Shown here piece by piece: positions 52,812 to 61,732 of a DNA stretch of 64,000 bases. The position numbers were made by a program, and so were the translations under genes. Below the pieces are notes generated by a model. The model did not search any database. It was not told where the DNA came from and was given only the letters and a program-made list of their open reading frames with translations. This DNA comes from Ammonifex degensii KC4 (GTDB lineage Bacteria; Bacillota; Desulfotomaculia; Desulfotomaculales; Ammonificaceae), in the NCBI RefSeq assembly GCF_000024605.1, contig NC_013385.1, positions 310,001-374,000 of the forward strand, given 5' to 3'. The stretch's first letter is position 1, and every line of letters begins with the position of its first letter.

Positions 52812-54080
52812 TTGCTTAACGCCGAACTGAAGAACTTCGGAAGGTGGCCAAGAAAGGGGAGCCGGGCGATTAAGCCAAGAGCTTTATTTTTAAGCTTTGC
52901 CTTGCTTCTTTTGTTCTGGACAGGTAAGGCCTGGGCTGGGGGCTTAGCCTGCTTCCAGGTGGGGTCTACCGTTTACCTACTCGACGGCAAGCAATGCCTC
53001 ATGGACGTCGCCCCTTACCTTAAAAATGACCGCGTGTACCTGCCCTTGCGTTACGCCGCCCAGGCAGTGGGAGTGAGCAAGGAGAACGTAATCTGGGACT
53101 CCTCTTCCCGCTCGGTGATTCTCTTGCGGGGTAACCTTGCCGTCAAGCTTACGGCCGGGTCGAAGATCATGTACCTAAACGGCCAGCCGGTAATCATGGA
53201 TGCTTCTCCCGAAATAGTCAACGGGCGGATGATGTTGCCTCTAAGGTGGCTGGCCTATGCCTTAGGCGTGTCGGTCACCTGGGACTCCACCACTTCTACC
53301 GTCTGGGTAGGCACGCCTTCCCCGCAGCTTTCCTGGACCGGCTACTTCAAAGTCCCTTCTCTGGAGTACCCCCCTTCCGTAGCGGTAGTCAGCCGCAACT
53401 TTACCTGGCAGTTTAAGGGAAGAAATTTTAGCTGGCACGTGGAAGTTCCCCTTTCCCTTCCGGAATGGAGCCGGTCCGTGTCGGAGCTGACCGAGGACTT
53501 TTATTCTGCCACTGGTCGCAAGCAGGCTCTGACCCTCTTCTCCCTGTCGGCTAAAGAACGGGAGCTCGTTCTGGCTGCTTCGGAAGAGCACTATGGGAAT
53601 TTGACCCCCTGGGTGAAGGAGGAGGCCAACTACGCCTTTGCCGGGTTTTTGGCCGAAAGGTTGGTTTCAGCCGCACGGGCGGCAGGCTTCGACCGCCTGA
53701 CCACGGCCCAGTTTGTGCTGAGCTTTGTCCAGTCGATCCCTTATCAAGAAAAAGAGCCGCCGCAGCTGCCGGCGCAGACCCTGATTGATAACGGGGACTG
53801 CGACTGCAAGGCGGTACTGGCAGCAGCTATCCTGCATAACCTGGGCTACCGGGTGGCCTTGCTCTTCTTCCCTCCTTGCCCGGGGAAGCAGGCCGGGCAC
53901 ATGGCCCTGGGAATAGCCTTCTCTCCGAGGGAGGCACCTGAGCTCTGGCGTTACCCTTATTACCTGGGAGAGGACGGCCAAACCTACTATTACGCTGAAA
54001 CTACCGAGGAGGGCTGGCGGATCGGGGAGATTCCCTCTGGGCTAAATTCGGCTGCAGCCTACCTCTGGCCGGTCGACTGA
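52812..54080 (+). CDS. Secreted copper-amine-oxidase-N-type stalk and transglutaminase-like protein
   Basis: A protein of about 422 residues. After a basic start, LFLSFALLLLFWTGKAWA forms a signal peptide. Two stalk repeats follow (copper amine oxidase N-terminal domain type: RVYLPLRYAAQAVGVSKENV, then GRMMLPLRWLAYALGVSVTW). The C-terminal half is a transglutaminase-like protease fold with FVLSFVQSIPYQ, the catalytic Cys in DNGDCDCKAVLAAAILHNLG and His in GHMALGIAF. It is likely anchored to or near the cell wall. The exact start is uncertain: TTG 52812 is in frame and downstream of the ABC stop; a rare ATT at 52869 has a better ribosome site. Confidence 0.72.
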   Translation: MLNAELKNFGRWPRKGSRAIKPRALFLSFALLLLFWTGKAWAGGLACFQVGSTVYLLDGKQCLMDVAPYLKNDRVYLPLRYAAQAVGVSKENVIWDSSSRSVILLRGNLAVKLTAGSKIMYLNGQPVIMDASPEIVNGRMMLPLRWLAYALGVSVTWDSTTSTVWVGTPSPQLSWTGYFKVPSLEYPPSVAVVSRNFTWQFKGRNFSWHVEVPLSLPEWSRSVSELTEDFYSATGRKQALTLFSLSAKERELVLAASEEHYGNLTPWVKEEANYAFAGFLAERLVSAARAAGFDRLTTAQFVLSFVQSIPYQEKEPPQLPAQTLIDNGDCDCKAVLAAAILHNLGYRVALLFFPPCPGKQAGHMALGIAFSPREAPELWRYPYYLGEDGQTYYYAETTEEGWRIGEIPSGLNSAAAYLWPVD

Positions 54081-54109
54081 GGGCTGGAGAGTCGTTTGAG
54101 CTAAGAAAT

Positions 54110-54194
54110 TGGTGCGGGCGAGAGGACTTGAACCTCCACGGGGGTTACCCACCAGATCCTAAGTCTGGCGCGTCTGCCATTCCGCCACGCCCGC
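54110..54194 (-). tRNA. tRNA-Leu (anticodon TAG)
   Basis: The reverse strand reads GCGGGCGTGGCGGAATGGCA at the 5' end (acceptor stem and D-arm), an anticodon stem CCAGA/TCTGG with loop CTTAGGA (anticodon TAG), a long variable arm (GGTGGGTAACCCCCGT region) typical of class II tRNAs, the TPsiC arm GAGGTTCAAGTCCTC, and CGCCCGC closing the acceptor stem. The discriminator is A and CCA is encoded (54110-54112). Covers the acceptor-to-CCA length of 85 bases. Confidence 0.97.
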
Positions 54195-54268
54195 ACCTTT
54201 AACCAAATGAGATTTTAACACAAAGAGCAAACCCGCGCCAACTAGGATGCCAGGTCCTAACGGCAGGC

Positions 54269-55627
54269 TTACCGGCTGAGGAAAAGGAAGTAGAGAACGA
54301 AAATGCCGGCCAAGCCCCACAAGACGGGATGTATCTCCCGTCTTTTTCCCCGCACTACTTTTAGAAGGGGATAGGCCATCACGCCAAAGGCGATGCCGTT
54401 GGCGATGCTGTAGGTGAGCGGCATTAAGACGACGGTGAGAAAAGCGGGAACGGCTTCGTCCACTTCATCCCAACGGATGCGCAGGAGGTTGCGCGCCATG
54501 AGGATGCCCACGGTGATAAGGGCCGGCGCCGTCACTGCCGGAGTAACGATATGGAGTAGAGGAGCGAAGAAAAGACCTAGGAGGAAAAGCAAGGCCACCG
54601 TCACCGCTGTGAGTCCTGTCCGGCCTCCCGCTGCCACGCCGGTAGAGGACTCAATATAAGAAGTAGTCGAGGAAGTGCCGAGCCAGGCCCCGATCATAAT
54701 GGCGACCGCGTCGGAGATCAGCGCCCGCCCGCCTCCTACAAGGCGTCCCTCCCGGAGAAGGCCGGCCTGGTTGCCGACCGCCAGGAGCGTTCCCGTCGCA
54801 TCGAAGAAGTCCACGAACAGGATGGTGAATACTACAAAGAGAAAGGCGCTCGGGTGAAGCCAGAGGCCGGAGAAGTCCAGTTTCCCCAGGGTAGGCTGCA
54901 GGCTGGGGATGGTGCCTATAACTTCGCCTAGACGGTGGGGAGTCGGGATGAGGCCCAGAATCATTCCCGTGATTGCTGTGATGACCATGCCGTAGAAAAC
55001 GGCTGCTCTTACCCGCCGGGCCAGCAGGATGACGGTGACGACTAAACCGAAGAGAGCCAGGAGGACGTTCGGGTCGTGAAGAGAACCCAGGCGCGGGATT
55101 CCTGCCTCCGAGTCGATGACGATAAGGCCAGCACTTTTAAGGCCGATGAGGGCGATAAACAAACCGATGCCGGCACTGGTGGCGTATTTGAGGCTTTCGG
55201 GGATCGCCGTTATGATGGCTTCCCGCACGTGGAAAAGGACCAGGAGGAAGAAGATGAAGCCGGAAACAAATACGGCTCCCAAAGCTTTCGGCCATGGTAT
55301 GCCCATACCCAAGACGACCGAGTAGGCGAAGAAGGCTAAAAGCCCCATTCCCGGTGCCTGGGCGACGGGGTAGTTAGCGTAAAGCCCCATGATGAGGGTA
55401 CCCACCGCTGCTGCCAGGGCGGTGGCGACGAAGACGCTTTCCTTCGGCATGCCGGCTTCACCGAGAACCTGGGGGACAACGAAGAGAACATAGGCCATTG
55501 ATAAGAAGGTGGTGAGCCCTGCCAAGAGCTCGCGGCGGATATTGGTGCCTCGTTCCGAAAGCTGGAAGAACCGCTCGAGAAGAGAAGGGAAGGTTGACGC
55601 CGTGGTTAAAGCTTCTTGCCGTTTCAT
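54269..55627 (-). CDS. Purine permease, AzgA/NCS2 family
   Basis: A 452-residue transporter with about 12-14 membrane segments. It has the AzgA-like start LERFFQLSERGTNIRRELLA, the GLTTFLSMAYVLFVVPQVLG helix, the QAPGMGLLAFFAYSVVLGMG motif, PESLKYATSAGIGLFIALIG, and VDFFDATGTLLAVG with GTSSTTSYIESSTGVAAGGR. This family imports adenine, guanine or hypoxanthine with protons. The ATG at 55627 gives the usual N terminus; an ATG further upstream (19 residues after the longest possible start) is also in frame. Confidence 0.92.
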   Translation of the reverse strand: MKRQEALTTASTFPSLLERFFQLSERGTNIRRELLAGLTTFLSMAYVLFVVPQVLGEAGMPKESVFVATALAAAVGTLIMGLYANYPVAQAPGMGLLAFFAYSVVLGMGIPWPKALGAVFVSGFIFFLLVLFHVREAIITAIPESLKYATSAGIGLFIALIGLKSAGLIVIDSEAGIPRLGSLHDPNVLLALFGLVVTVILLARRVRAAVFYGMVITAITGMILGLIPTPHRLGEVIGTIPSLQPTLGKLDFSGLWLHPSAFLFVVFTILFVDFFDATGTLLAVGNQAGLLREGRLVGGGRALISDAVAIMIGAWLGTSSTTSYIESSTGVAAGGRTGLTAVTVALLFLLGLFFAPLLHIVTPAVTAPALITVGILMARNLLRIRWDEVDEAVPAFLTVVLMPLTYSIANGIAFGVMAYPLLKVVRGKRREIHPVLWGLAGIFVLYFLFLSR

Positions 55628-55722
55628 CGCTACTTGACCGTACGTCCCTCTCCTTCTAAGCGCTGATGCTTGGTCCATTTTATCGAGGTTACCCACGCCT
55701 GTCAAGCAAGCGGAGGCTCTAG

Positions 55723-57307
55723 ATCGTGTCAACCTACTGTAGGAGTCTCGAGCCCCACCGTCCCCGGGCCAGGACGAACTACCAAAGAAGATCGATGTTC
55801 CGGCTCAAAGCTTTGAGGGCTCTGGTTAATGATGTTACCGGACCCCGTAGAGCGGGAAGATTATCGAACACCTCACCCGATACTTTCCTTAGCCTCTGCC
55901 TCTCTTCCTCAATGGCTGCCTTATCGATCTCTAAAGCCTTTAAGCCCTCCCTCCATCGGGCTACATATTGCTCCCGCAAGGAAACACCATTCGCCTTCGC
56001 CACCCGCAACCGGGCCATCCGGTCTACCCCACAAGCACTCCAAGCCATCGGTCGGGATGATAACCGTGCCGAGAAGAGATGACTTACGTGCGCCTCCGCA
56101 CTTACCCCCAACTCCGCCCCGGGATAAAGCTGGTAGGCCATTATCCCCTCCCAGTTCTGCCGGATGTAACGTCGGCAATCCCGTACCGCTTCCTTCCGTG
56201 CAGGACTCGCCGCAGCTTTGCCTGCCCGCCGCAAAATCGCCTGTACCTTTACCTCATCACCCTCCCATAAGGCCGCCCAAATCTCTCTATAACCATCACT
56301 ATCACGCCCCAAAGCAGCCACCAGGTACTTGTCCAGGTGAAAAAGATCTAAGACAAAAACGCTCCTCGGTAGAAACTCCAGCCCTTTCTTTATCCACCTG
56401 TCTCCGTCACCGCAGAGATAAATCTGCTCCACAGAAGATAATTCGTACTGCTCCTCGATGTAGCTCAACACCTCGAACCACAGCTCATCCGTATCTGAGT
56501 AAAGCCCTCCCAGGTAATAAGGCCGCTTGAGTCTGTATCTGTCTTTCCTCGCCTTCTCTTTCCCCTCGTGGATGTATACCAGCCGGGGTAAGTACTTCTT
56601 TCTGTCCTGACCTGCTACGTGGTCTTCATCCGCCTCTACATAAAGAACCTTTACCCGGCGCTTCTCTTTGGGTGGTTCGGGCAGTTCTTCCGGTGTAAAG
56701 TTGTGAATCACCCTCTTCACCACTTCGCCACTTAGCACAACCTCCCGATTGCCTCTCCCTACCCTCTCGCCACTCTTCCGATAGGAAAGCTCTACCGCTT
56801 CTTCTAAGGCTTGTGCTTTAACCAGAGGATCAACCCGCGCGTGCGGCCCGTAACCTACCAACCGGTCTATTAAGTACGCCCGCTCCCCAGTCTCTTTATG
56901 CCGGTAATAGGTCCGCTTGTAGCTGACCAGACCGAAAAGGGTGAGCACCCCTTTAGTGTCGTTTCGCCGCTCTACTCGCCAGCCAGGCCGCTCTTCCCGA
57001 TGTTCCCGTAAATAAGCGTCTTTCGCCTCTAAAACTTCCCTCAGGATCTCTTGCCCTAAGCTGTCGAGTTCCCGCCGGAGCTTCTCCTGAAAGCTTATAA
57101 AATCAATCCCGTTCTCTAATACCTCAAACGTTAACTCCGCTACCCTCTGGAACTTTTCCCAAATCTGTTTTACAATCTGCATAGAGACCTCACCTCTCTT
57201 GAGTAGTTGTTTGAGCAGCTACTCGTCCGTTGCAAGGACGGTGAGGTCTCTCTTCTTTCTCCCCTTCCTTAGCTCCTGCAAAATTCCTACAGTAACTTTA
57301 CACTAAC
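55723..57307 (-). mobile_element. ISLre2-family insertion sequence, apparently intact
   Basis: A 10-bp target duplication GAGGCTCTAG flanks the element (55713-55722 and 57308-57317). Imperfect terminal repeats are GTGTCAACCTACTGTAGGA (55726-55744) and, on the other strand, GTGTAAAGTTACTGTAGGA (57303-57285), 16 of 19 matching. It holds one full-length transposase gene. It inserted into the end of an older ISL3 copy. Confidence 0.88.
55779..57182 (-). CDS. ISLre2-family transposase
   Basis: A 467-residue transposase of the ISLre2 (UPF0236) family. It starts MQIVKQIWEKFQRVAELTFE, VLENGIDFISFQEKLRREL, then the GLVSYKRTYYRHKETGERAY segment, LYVEADEDHV and IYLCGDGDRWIKKGLEFLP with acidic residues of the presumed catalytic core, DLFHLDKYLVAALG, and ends with TRALKALSRNIDLLW. 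Full length and open, so the element may be active. It would bind the 19-bp terminal repeats around it. Confidence 0.9.
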   Translation of the reverse strand: MQIVKQIWEKFQRVAELTFEVLENGIDFISFQEKLRRELDSLGQEILREVLEAKDAYLREHREERPGWRVERRNDTKGVLTLFGLVSYKRTYYRHKETGERAYLIDRLVGYGPHARVDPLVKAQALEEAVELSYRKSGERVGRGNREVVLSGEVVKRVIHNFTPEELPEPPKEKRRVKVLYVEADEDHVAGQDRKKYLPRLVYIHEGKEKARKDRYRLKRPYYLGGLYSDTDELWFEVLSYIEEQYELSSVEQIYLCGDGDRWIKKGLEFLPRSVFVLDLFHLDKYLVAALGRDSDGYREIWAALWEGDEVKVQAILRRAGKAAASPARKEAVRDCRRYIRQNWEGIMAYQLYPGAELGVSAEAHVSHLFSARLSSRPMAWSACGVDRMARLRVAKANGVSLREQYVARWREGLKALEIDKAAIEEERQRLRKVSGEVFDNLPALRGPVTSLTRALKALSRNIDLLW

Positions 57308-57313
57308 GAGGCT

Positions 57314-58536
57314 CTAGGTCAAGAAGTGTGGAGAAGAGATCAGCCAAGCCAAGGGGAGAAAAGCTAAGAGCATCTTTCGCACATAGACTCCGCGGTTCCG
57401 AAAACCGTAACTTATTTGCTTAAAGAGCTTGATCTTAGTATGGACACCCTCGGTGTAACCGTTGGTAACTCGCCAGTTGTGATAAGCGAGAATCTCTTCC
57501 CTCCAGCTACGAAGCGTTCTTCCCCATTGAACCAGCGCAACGTCGCCCGCCTCCCGCGTGTTGAAGATCAGACGGTTAAGGTGTGCTTCCGCCTCCTTCC
57601 GGCAGGAGGCACGATAGATGTCGCGTAGCTGCTCCTTGGCCCAGTGAAAATGGGCAACGTTCTTGTACCGCCTCCTGATCATGGCAAGCTGGGCTGCCTG
57701 GCGCTCGGTCAAATCCTCTATCTGCTTCACCAGAGGCCAACGAGGTATGCGCTACCCGGTCACCTGTTGCTCTATTAGTCTTGTTTCGTCCACACGCCGG
57801 TTGGCATCTCTAAGAGCGTGAAAATAGTCAACCACCACAGGTACTCCGGGCAGCACCTTCTTTATAAGCTTGCGCCAGCCGTCTTTGAAGTCGATGCACA
57901 CCGCCTTGATGCGCCTACGCACCGAAACTGGCAACTCCTTTAAAAACTTCTCCAGGGTTTTGAGCCGGTCGTCCGGTAAAATGGCGAGAAGCCTTCGGTC
58001 AGGCCACACACAGGTGACCGTGATCATCATGTCCTGACCCCTGAAACTGTGCTCGTCAATGCTTAAAGCGAAAGCCGGCAGATCTTTTAAGGGTCTCTTC
58101 GATGTTCACCTGATTGGCCACTTGCTTTAGAAGCAGCCGGCGCAGGCTACGAGTCGCTTGTCCTCATTACTTCTGCCGCCCTTGCTGGTGCTGCGGTCTT
58201 TTAAGCTTTCGAGGCACTCTGCTTCTGCCTGGGCAGTTCTTCTGGCCCAGGGTTTTATACCCGGAAACCTTTCGGTGAACACCTTCCCACAACGCGGGCA
58301 GGTGTGCGGCGGGGGCGTACCCAGAGGTAAACCGGTAACCCGTTACACCAGGTGTGCAGTTTCGGCCTCCACTCACGCGACCGGTCGTGAACCTGCCGGG
58401 TAAGAGTCCGACAGAAGGGACAGGTCGCCGCCTTCCGCGGCCGCCCGGCATATACTTCAATCCTGCCTGAGTCGATCTTGACTTGGTAGATAATCCATCC
58501 TTGCAATCCAAGAAGCTGCGCTATACACTGTTTCAT
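57314..58536 (-). pseudogene. ISL3-family transposase, multiply frameshifted
   Basis: Three pieces in different frames. The N-terminal piece (58536-58255) has MKQCIAQLLGLQGWIIYQVK and the zinc-finger-like CPFCRTLTRQVHDRS. The middle piece (58030-57752) has RIKAVCIDFKDGWRKLIKKV and VVVDYFHALRDANRRVDETR, the DDE-type core. The C-terminal piece (57730-57314) has SWREEILAYHNWRVTNGYTE and KIKLFKQISYGFRNRGVY. The order and sequence match ISL3 transposases but stops and shifts separate them, so the gene is dead. Confidence 0.85.
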
Positions 58537-58643
58537 AGGCGGTCGAGAGCTTCCTTTGGGATTGTGGGGTATTTAACTATTCCTTGGCTCTTCGGCCGCC
58601 TCCTCCTTCTTACTTCACACTTTTTAGCTTAGAGCCGCAAGCG

Positions 58644-58677
58644 GAGGGGCTCTTGCCAGTGTCGAGTGGCGCTTGTA
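58644..58677. repeat. 34-bp direct repeat, left copy
   Basis: GAGGGGCTCTTGCCAGTGTC and the next 14 bases are identical to 63174-63207, in the same orientation. It sits between the ISL3 target duplication and the inverted end of an ISLre2-like element. Confidence 0.9.
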
Positions 58678-58744
58678 ATTGAGAGCGTACAATTTCAGTA
58701 GGTGACAGAGAAGGTTCATGAAGGAGGACGGTCTGGCCCCCTAA

Positions 58745-59418
58745 TATTGGAGACTAAGCCACGAAGGATCTACCGCTTGTTTGATTACTCAAGAATGCGC
58801 GGTAATACTCCTCCGGAGCCATATAACCTAAGCTGCCATAAGCTTGCGGTATCCATAGGCAAAACCGTCCCCGGAGATCAACTCACAAAGCCATTCCTAC
58901 ACTTGCTCATCTGGTACCACTCTTCCCTCTCGGGTATGGCAGGAGCTAGATACCGGCCTCCCATCCTCGGCTTTCGTAAGGCCTCCCCTTCTTTGGCTTT
59001 CCTCGCTTTAACTGCGTAGAAGGCGGACGGAGTTAAGTCGACAAAGTCAAGTACCAAGCTTCTTCTGTACCCCCAATCCCATCCACCGGTCTACCATTTC
59101 GACCTTGTCGGCTACTGAGGGTTTACCTGCTCTTTCCACTCCCGGAGGATAACCAGCTCCAGTTCCTTCTCCGCAAGCAAACGCTTCAGTCGCTCATTCT
59201 CAGTGACTCGCCTGCTTTAACCTCTCTTCCAGCTCCTTTAGCTGCTTCATTTTGGCCCTGGACATAGCGCTCACCGATCCGGTCTTACGGCGCTTCGCTA
59301 TCCAGGTGTATACGGTGTTCTCCAAGATCTGATAACGCCTAGCCACCAGGGCCACGCTACCCGCCTGATCCACTTCGGCTAACACTTGTTCCTTGAACTC
59401 ATCGGTATAGTGCCGCAT
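58745..59418 (-). mobile_element. IS3-family element remnant
   Basis: On the reverse strand a complete small orfA (59418-59200) is followed by degenerate orfB. Near 58770-58830 the reverse strand reads YGSLGYMAPEEYYRAFL, the usual end of IS3-type OrfB; the central DDE core is missing or scrambled. Terminal repeats could not be identified. Confidence 0.6.
59200..59418 (-). CDS. IS3-type OrfA (helix-turn-helix transposase subunit)
   Basis: A 72-residue DNA-binding protein: MRHYTDEFKEQVLAEVDQAG, SVALVARRYQILENTVYTWI, then a Lys/Glu helix ending ERLKQASH. This is the leucine-zipper/HTH OrfA of IS3-like elements. OrfB is destroyed, so the protein has no partner here. The ATG at 59418 is chosen because it gives the standard N terminus. 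Confidence 0.75.
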   Translation of the reverse strand: MRHYTDEFKEQVLAEVDQAGSVALVARRYQILENTVYTWIAKRRKTGSVSAMSRAKMKQLKELEERLKQASH

Positions 59419-59546
59419 GGTATCCCCCTCCCGATTAACGGTAATTGTAGCATCTACAAGCTTGCACTCCAACCCGGTTAGGGGGCTAGATAGGGCTGAC
59501 CTGATGTTATGCTACAGTTTCGTCAAACTTCCGCCGGTAACCAGGA

Positions 59547-60932
59547 TCATTCCTGCCGGGGTAGTTTGGTCCAGAGGCAGGCTACGGTGGCCACCAGCGA
59601 AACCAGCACTGCTGCCAGGTAGGCTTCTCTCAGGGCGGCCAGGAAGGCTGCGCTTGGGCCCAGGTGCAGGTAAGCGGCCTGGCGGGCCGTCAGTATCGCG
59701 CCGCCCAGGGCAATACCCAGCACCATTCCCACGTTCCGGGTGGCGGCCAGCACTCCCCCGGCGATGCCCAGCCGAAAGCGGGGCACGGAGCCCATCACGG
59801 CGCTGTTGTTAGGGGACTGGAATAGTCCCGTGCCCAACCCGAAGAGACTGAGACGCCAGGCCACATCGCCGGTGCCGGAATGCTGCCCCAGTCCAGTCAG
59901 GAGCAGAGCAGCGAGGGTACAGATAAGCGAGCCTGTGAAGGCCAGTCCCCGCTGCCCGATCTTGTCCGAAAGTGCACCAGCCAGGGGAGCTACTACCAGC
60001 ACCGTCAGGGGAAAGGCGGTCATGGTTGCTCCTGCCCGGCCGGCGGAAAGTCCCATTGCCTGCTGCAGGAGAAAAGGGGTCAGGAAAACGATGACATACT
60101 GGGTCATAAAGTTCAGGAGGGCGGCCAGGTTACCCGCGGCAAAGGCGCGGATGTGGAAGAGCTTGAGGTCCAGCATGGGTTCGGGAGACCGCTTCTCCAC
60201 CACGACGAACCAGCAGAGCAAGAAGAGAGCGGCAAGGCCGAGCGCCAGGATGGGCCAGGACCAGTTGTAGGCCTCGCCACGGCTGACGGCCAGAAGCAAA
60301 GCGCCGAGGCCGCAGAAGGCCAGCACCGCTCCCGGCCAGTCAAAGCGCTGGCGTTTTTCGCCGCGGAACTCGGGAAGAAGGTGCCGGCACCACAGGTAAG
60401 CGGCAATACCGATGGGCACGTTGACAAAAAAGATGGCTCGCCATCCCAGAGTATCCACCAAGAGACCTCCCAAGCTGGGCCCCATGGCCAGACCGAGGGC
60501 GATAACCATTCCGTTCATGCCCAGAGCCCGGCCTCGTTCCTGGGGTGGGAAGACGGCGGTGATGATGGCAGGAGCCATCGCCATCATCATGCCTGCTCCG
60601 CCGGCCTGCAAAGCCCGTAGCAGGATCAGGGCACCCAGGTTGGGGGCAAGGCCGCAGAGGGCGGAGGTGAGAACGAAGGTCAAAAGCCCGGTTAAAAAGA
60701 CCCGCTTGAAGCCGAATATGTCTCCCATCCGGCCAAAGGCGAGCAGCAGGCTGCCCAGCACCAGCAGATAGGCCATGGATACCCAGCCTATGGTGGCCGG
60801 GTCAGCACCGAAATCCCGAGCGATGACCGGTATGGCTATGTACACCACACTGGCATCGATGGGACCCATAATGGAGCCAAGCAGGACCGCAGTCAGGATG
60901 CGCCACCTATTGGCGTACTGCTGATCGCGCAT
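59547..60932 (-). CDS. MFS exporter, DHA2 (EmrB/QacA) type
   Basis: A 461-residue drug-exporter-like permease with about 14 membrane segments. It has PIDASVVYIAIPVIARDFGA in helix 1, YLLVLGSLLLAFGRMGDIFG with the motif-A loop GRMGDIFGFKRVF, ALQAGGAGMMMAMAPAIITA and the motif-C-like ALGLAMGPSLGGLLVDTLGW. The substrate cannot be predicted. It is the intact cargo of the composite segment at 58681-63173. The ATG at 60932 is preferred; a longer start at 60989 overlaps the vapC remnant. Confidence 0.88.
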   Translation of the reverse strand: MRDQQYANRWRILTAVLLGSIMGPIDASVVYIAIPVIARDFGADPATIGWVSMAYLLVLGSLLLAFGRMGDIFGFKRVFLTGLLTFVLTSALCGLAPNLGALILLRALQAGGAGMMMAMAPAIITAVFPPQERGRALGMNGMVIALGLAMGPSLGGLLVDTLGWRAIFFVNVPIGIAAYLWCRHLLPEFRGEKRQRFDWPGAVLAFCGLGALLLAVSRGEAYNWSWPILALGLAALFLLCWFVVVEKRSPEPMLDLKLFHIRAFAAGNLAALLNFMTQYVIVFLTPFLLQQAMGLSAGRAGATMTAFPLTVLVVAPLAGALSDKIGQRGLAFTGSLICTLAALLLTGLGQHSGTGDVAWRLSLFGLGTGLFQSPNNSAVMGSVPRFRLGIAGGVLAATRNVGMVLGIALGGAILTARQAAYLHLGPSAAFLAALREAYLAAVLVSLVATVACLWTKLPRQE

Positions 60933-60988
60933 ACTTTTACACCCCCAGCACGGTTCGGCGATGGAGAGGGCATTTGAAAGCAGGTTCA

Positions 60989-61393
60989 CTCAACTTCGTT
61001 CGGGTGGACTACCGGCACCGTAGGGAAGTCTTTGTAGGGAAGTCTTTGGTGTTCGCCGTCACCACCCGGAGGCCGTGGATCTCTGCGGTGGCCGCTATCA
61101 GGGCGTCGGACATCCCTATCGTTATTCCTTCGACAGCTTGATCTCGTCTGATCTCGGCAGCACGCTCGGGCCACACGGTGATCTACAGGCAACACCTCCC
61201 ACGCCGCTAGGAGCCTTTTTACAGCAGCCTGTGCTTTTGCGGTGCGTGCTCCGAAAAAGAGTTCGTGGGGCAAACCACGACACTTACCACTGCATCTCCC
61301 GATGCTGCCGTACGCTTGAGCCAGGCTGACGCCGCGGACGGGAGCCTACCGGTGAGGTAGTCGACGAAACCGCAGGTGTCGATCAAGTAGCCC
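60989..61393 (-). pseudogene. vapC: VapC-type PIN-domain toxin, inactivated
   Basis: The reverse strand from 61393 reads VGYLIDTCGFVDYLTGRLPS, the N terminus of a PIN-domain ribonuclease with its first Asp. The frame then shifts; ELFFGARTAKAQAAVKRLLA and EVLPVDHRVA are in a second frame, and ITIGMSDALIAATAEIHGLR with VVTANTKDFP in a third. A 14-bp tandem duplication (about 61018-61046, unit GGGAAGTCTTTGTA) breaks the last codons before VPVVHP. At least three lesions make it non-functional. Confidence 0.82.
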
Positions 61394-61658
61394 ACGGCGC
61401 AAGCCCTCTCTCCTCACTTTGCGAACCCATTCGGCACCGGAAGTTTCCGTCCACTCTGAGGCATCCTCCGGTCCTAACACGCCGCGGGTTTCCCGGATCG
61501 CCTCTACCCTGGCTTCACGTCCTGCTTTTTCGGCGATGGCTTCGGCGACAAACCGGTTCCAGCTTACCCCGCGCGTTTTCGTGAGTCTCTTCACCAACGT
61601 AGCCAAATCTTCCGGGATTTTTTACGCTGAAGTGGCGGACGGTTCGCTCTCCGGCCAT
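61346..61658 (-). pseudogene. vapB: VapB-type antitoxin, frameshifted
   Basis: From ATG 61658 the reverse strand reads MAGERTVRHFSV and then slips at a six-A run; removing one A restores IPEDLATLVKRLTKTRGVSW, the ribbon-helix-helix-like core, which continues NRFVAEAIAEKAGREARVEA to the C terminus. The end overlaps the vapC start codon, the usual toxin-antitoxin coupling. With the toxin also broken, the loss is harmless to the cell. Confidence 0.72.
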
Positions 61659-61732
61659 TGCGCGCTCCCCTTTTGTTGCCGGTAACATCTTAATGCTATC
61701 ACAGCGGCACTGAAAACGGAAAGAGGTTAAGC

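Larger units (their letters stand above)
55715..58636 (-). mobile_element. ISL3-family element (contains a nested ISLre2)
   Basis: Inverted ends GGCTCTAGGTCAAGAAGTGT (55715-55722 continued at 57310 after the nested insertion) and GGCTCTAAGCTAAAAAGTGT (reverse of 58617-58636) border the decayed ISL3 transposase. A 9-bp direct repeat GCAAGCGGA lies just outside both ends (55706-55714 and 58637-58645), matching the 8-bp target duplication known for ISL3 within one base. The nested ISLre2 sits 8 bp inside its left end. Confidence 0.85.

Noticed and set aside
58702-59019. A 105-codon forward frame beginning MTEKVHEGG
   Set aside because: Only its first bases match the ISLre2-like end; the rest is antisense to the IS3 remnant and looks random.
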